Source of the DNA: JBBPZA01 sp038330095
GTDB taxonomy: Bacteria; Actinomycetota; Thermoleophilia; Solirubrobacterales; Solirubrobacteraceae
Length of the DNA stretch: 15,930 nt
Direction of reading: 5' to 3'
Assembly (NCBI GenBank): GCA_038330095.1
Contig: JBBQNQ010000067.1
Span: 1 to 15,930, forward strand
Made by a program: the position numbers and the translations under genes. This document shows, piece by piece, positions 14,081 to 15,930 of the stretch (the first letter of the stretch is position 1; every line of letters starts with the position of its first letter). The notes under the pieces are model-generated. The model was not told the DNA's origin. It saw nothing but the letters and a program-made list of their open reading frames with translations, and ran no database searches.

Positions 14081-15327
14081 CTAGGGGCCGGCGGGATACG
14101 TGGCGTAGTCGGCCGTCAGCGAATGACTGATGCCGCCGAGGATCGATGAGCGGAAGCCGTCCGCGCTGTTGGCAAAGCCGCCGCTGACCGACGACTCCCC
14201 GCCGTTCGCATTGTTGAAAAAGCCGCCGCTGACCGACGACTGGCCGCCCACTGCGTTACTGCGATCGCCGCCGCTAAGCGACGAGGTCTCGCCGCTCGCG
14301 GTGTTCTCGGCGCCGCCGGTGACCGCGGCTGCACTGCCGGTCGCTTGGTTGCTGGAGCCGCCGGTGACGGTGGCGGTCAGGCCCGGTGCCCGGTTGTAGC
14401 GGCCTCCGGTGACCGAGGAGAAGTAGCCGGCGGGGTACGTGACGCACACGCCTTGGTCGTCGCGGGCGGTGCCGGGGCCGGCGACGTTGTCGCAGCCGCC
14501 GCTGACCGCGGTGTAGGCGGTGGTGGCGTCGTTGAGATAGCCGCCGCTAAGCGCCGAGTACTCCCCAAGCGCACGGTTAGAAAACCCGCCGCCAACCCAC
14601 GCGTCCTCGCCCGTCGCCTGGTTCTGAGTGCCACCCGACACGCTCGGAAAGAAGGTGTTGGTCTCACAATAGGCATCGGCGCTCACCGTGCCGGGCCCCG
14701 CGAGGTTGCGACACCCGCCGGTCACCGACGCATAAGCGTTGGTGGCGCGGTTGGCGTAGCCGCCACTGACCGACGACCAGTAGTTCGACGCCGTGTTGGA
14801 GCGCCCGCCGGTGACCGTCGTGTAGGCCCCGCCGACGGTGTTGGAAGTGCCCAGCACGGCGGTGTTGGGACCGGTCGCGACGTTGTCGCGGCCTCCCAGC
14901 AGCGCGCCGTAGCTGGTGAACGTCTGCTTGTCGCCCAGCACCAGGTTGTGCGACCCGGTCTGGAACGCCGGACCCTCGCCGTAACCCACCACCAGGTTGC
15001 CCTTGCCGTTAACCGCGCCGCCCGTCGACCCCGAGCCTGACACCACCTGCAGGTTGGCGCCCGAGACCTGGATCGTCGGCTTGCCGCCCACCCCGCTCGC
15101 GTTGAACTTCAGATAAGGCAGGACCGAGATCAACGCCTGCTGATCAGCACTACTCGACGGCAACGCCACCGGCGAACTACCCGACGCACACGACCCACCG
15201 CTACCACCCGACGTCACCGCCGCCCCCGCCGCCGACGGCACACACAAATTCACCGCCGCCGACGCCCCCGACGAAACACCAACAACCCCGCCAACACCAA
15301 CACGACCAACCCACACACACGCACCAT
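14081..15327 (-). CDS. Secreted 15-residue-repeat solenoid protein, frameshifted in the signal peptide
   Basis: A large extracellular repeat protein of unknown function. The body reads AVNLCVPSAAGAA, a Ser/Gly linker, the conserved block LKFNASGVGGKPTIQVSGAN, then GNLVVGYGEG and TGSHNLVLGDKQTFTSYG, followed by sixteen GG/N-A/T repeats. These resemble Hep_Hag/YadA-head-like beta-solenoid repeats. The true start is probably the ATG at 15327, with GGGAGG six bases upstream, encoding the hydrophobic signal MVRVCGLVVLVLAGLLVF. That frame then hits RRGRRR-stop, while the body is in another frame. One extra base near 15274-15276 would give VFSSGASA followed by AVNLC, a normal cleavage site. The body frame alone stays open up to 15427, but there it lacks a signal peptide. 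The gene may be inactive, variable or mis-sequenced. It converges on pccB. Confidence 0.75.
14099..14905 (-). repeat. Sixteen 15-residue (45-bp) tandem repeats
   Basis: Coding repeats of the form (S/A)V(S/T)GG-x-x-N-x-A-x-G-x-x-(S/A). The hydrophobic second position recurs at 15-residue steps throughout, except one 14-residue step near the start and two inserts. Typical units are SVSGGYANRATNAYA, AVTGGAENTASGETS and SVSGGFFNNANGGES. The regular pitch suggests one solenoid turn per repeat. The units have diverged at the DNA level, so this is not a recent expansion. Confidence 0.85.
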
Positions 15328-15333
15328 CACAAA

Positions 15334-15339
15334 CCTCCC
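15334..15339 (-). promoter_or_regulatory. Ribosome binding site of the repeat-protein gene
   Basis: GGGAGG on the minus strand, six bases before the ATG at 15327. It decides the start and places it in a different frame from the repeat body, which is the main evidence for the signal-peptide frameshift. Confidence 0.65.
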
Positions 15340-15373
15340 GGTCGAGGGTCACCGGGCGCCCCGAGCGCGACGG

Positions 15374-15403
15374 TTCATGCCCAGAACGCGCCAGCCTAGT
15401 CAA
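15374..15403 (-). promoter_or_regulatory. Possible promoter of the repeat-protein gene
   Basis: TTGACT (15403-15398) and CATGAA (15379-15374) are spaced by 18 bases on the minus strand. The -35 is good and the -10 poor. It would give a 5' leader of about 40 bases. The rest of the 208-base gap between the two divergent genes (15328-15535) holds nothing else I can name. Confidence 0.3.
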
Positions 15404-15525
15404 GCCGCAGACTCGCCGTCCACGCAAGCGCAGACGTGGCGCGTTTTCACCTCAAGCGCCGCACGCTGCGCCCCAGACCGGTACGGTCGGCACACCATTC
15501 GTCGCGGTGCCGCCGCGCCGACCAG

Positions 15526-15531
15526 AGGAGG
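15526..15531 (+). promoter_or_regulatory. Ribosome binding site of the phosphatase gene
   Basis: AGGAGG, followed by GGAC and then the ATG at 15536. A strong site that fixes this start, in contrast to the leaderless genes to the left. Confidence 0.65.
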
Positions 15532-15535
15532 GGAC

Positions 15536-15930
15536 ATGGACGCAACAGGCCTGACGCGACGGCACTTCGTCGCCAACGCCGGAACGCTGGCCGCCGCCGC
15601 CGCCGTGCTCGGTCCCCAGGCTGCGCTCGCCAAGGCCGGCCGCACGCCCACGCTCGCGGGCCGTTTCGCCGAGGGAGTGATGTCAGGTGACCCCACGCCG
15701 ACGGGGATCACGCTGTGGACGCGCCTCGCCGACGCCGGCGGCACGGGCACGGTGGAGCTCGAGGTCGCCCGTGACAAGGGCTTCAGCAAAACCGTCGCGC
15801 GGCGACTGCTGACCACCCAGGACGCGGTCGGTCATTCCGTCAAGGCGCGCATCCGCGGCCTCGACCCCTACGAGCAGTACTACTACCGCTTCTCCAGCCG
15901 CGACGCCGACAGCCCGGTGGGGCGCTTCCG
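15536..15930 (+). CDS. PhoD-like alkaline phosphatase, Tat-exported, N-terminal part
   Basis: The first 131 codons of a gene cut by the right edge. It opens with a twin-arginine signal, LTRRHFVANAGTLAAAAAV (6-24), with a likely cleavage site after ALA (30-32). Next come FAEGVMSGDPTPTGITLWTR (44-63) and IRGLDPYEQYYYRF, the fibronectin-like N-terminal domain of PhoD-type phosphodiesterase/phosphatases. These are Ca/Fe metalloenzymes that release phosphate from organic phosphoesters outside the cell. The metal-binding catalytic domain lies beyond the window. The gene is divergent from the repeat-protein gene and separated from it by 208 bases. No Pho box is evident to me, so phosphate control is only a family expectation. 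Confidence 0.88.
   Translation, partial: MDATGLTRRHFVANAGTLAAAAAVLGPQAALAKAGRTPTLAGRFAEGVMSGDPTPTGITLWTRLADAGGTGTVELEVARDKGFSKTVARRLLTTQDAVGHSVKARIRGLDPYEQYYYRFSSRDADSPVGRF

Noticed and set aside
14099..14905. CRISPR-like array
   Set aside because: The 45-base periodicity is coding (15-residue repeats); units are diverged and there are no constant repeats with unique spacers.
7025..15535. A selC tRNA in one of the intergenic gaps
   Set aside because: The gaps are mostly under 70 bases, too short for a tRNA of about 90-100 bases. The 208-base gap at 15328-15535 shows no acceptor/T-arm pairing or GTTCGA-type T loop that I can find.

Overview
The window is very GC-rich, with codons that mostly end in G or C. 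It looks like a high-GC actinobacterial chromosome. The CrtY, CPA1 antiporter, four-helix membrane protein and 15-residue-repeat exoprotein families together suggest Thermoleophilia (Solirubrobacter/Conexibacter-like soil bacteria). That placement rests on family resemblance from memory, not on a marker gene. I see no rRNA, tRNA, CRISPR array, transposase or phage gene, and no gene-free stretch over 300 bases.

Left block (1-7024, all on the minus strand, read right to left). It starts with a fused MoaD-MoaE molybdopterin synthase, then selA and selB for selenocysteine incorporation, then a membrane polyprenyl-phosphate sugar transferase. It ends with a tightly coupled trio: a carrier protein, an acyl-CoA dehydrogenase-like flavoprotein and the start of an amino acid:[carrier protein] ligase, which runs off the left edge. 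The moa-selA-selB order suggests a selenium- and molybdenum-dependent enzyme such as formate dehydrogenase elsewhere in the genome; selC, selD and any selenoprotein gene are not in the window. The trio is the least understood system here: an aminoacyl-tRNA-synthetase relative charges a carrier protein with an amino acid, and a flavoenzyme may then act on the tethered aminoacyl thioester.

Centre (7025-12330). A 29-bp divergent gap carries a palindrome whose two arms each read as a -10 box, 6-7 bases from the two ATGs, so both genes are probably transcribed as leaderless mRNAs. On the plus strand follow a methylmalonyl-CoA mutase catalytic subunit, a CPA1 Na+/H+ antiporter pseudogene (a large internal gap plus a frameshift) and a four-helix membrane protein of DUF2269 type. 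A lone lycopene cyclase on the minus strand has a 3' end that overlaps the membrane protein gene. A divergent gene encodes an odd protein: an SRPBCC-like domain, a proline-rich linker, a highly charged long helix and a conserved-looking C-terminal tail.

Right block (12331-15930). A propionyl-CoA carboxylase beta subunit, with the mutase, gives most of the propionyl-CoA to succinyl-CoA route. A strong hairpin separates it from a convergent gene for a secreted solenoid protein with sixteen 15-residue repeats, two inserted cysteine loops and an apparent one-base frameshift inside its signal peptide. The window ends in the start of a Tat-exported PhoD-like alkaline phosphatase.
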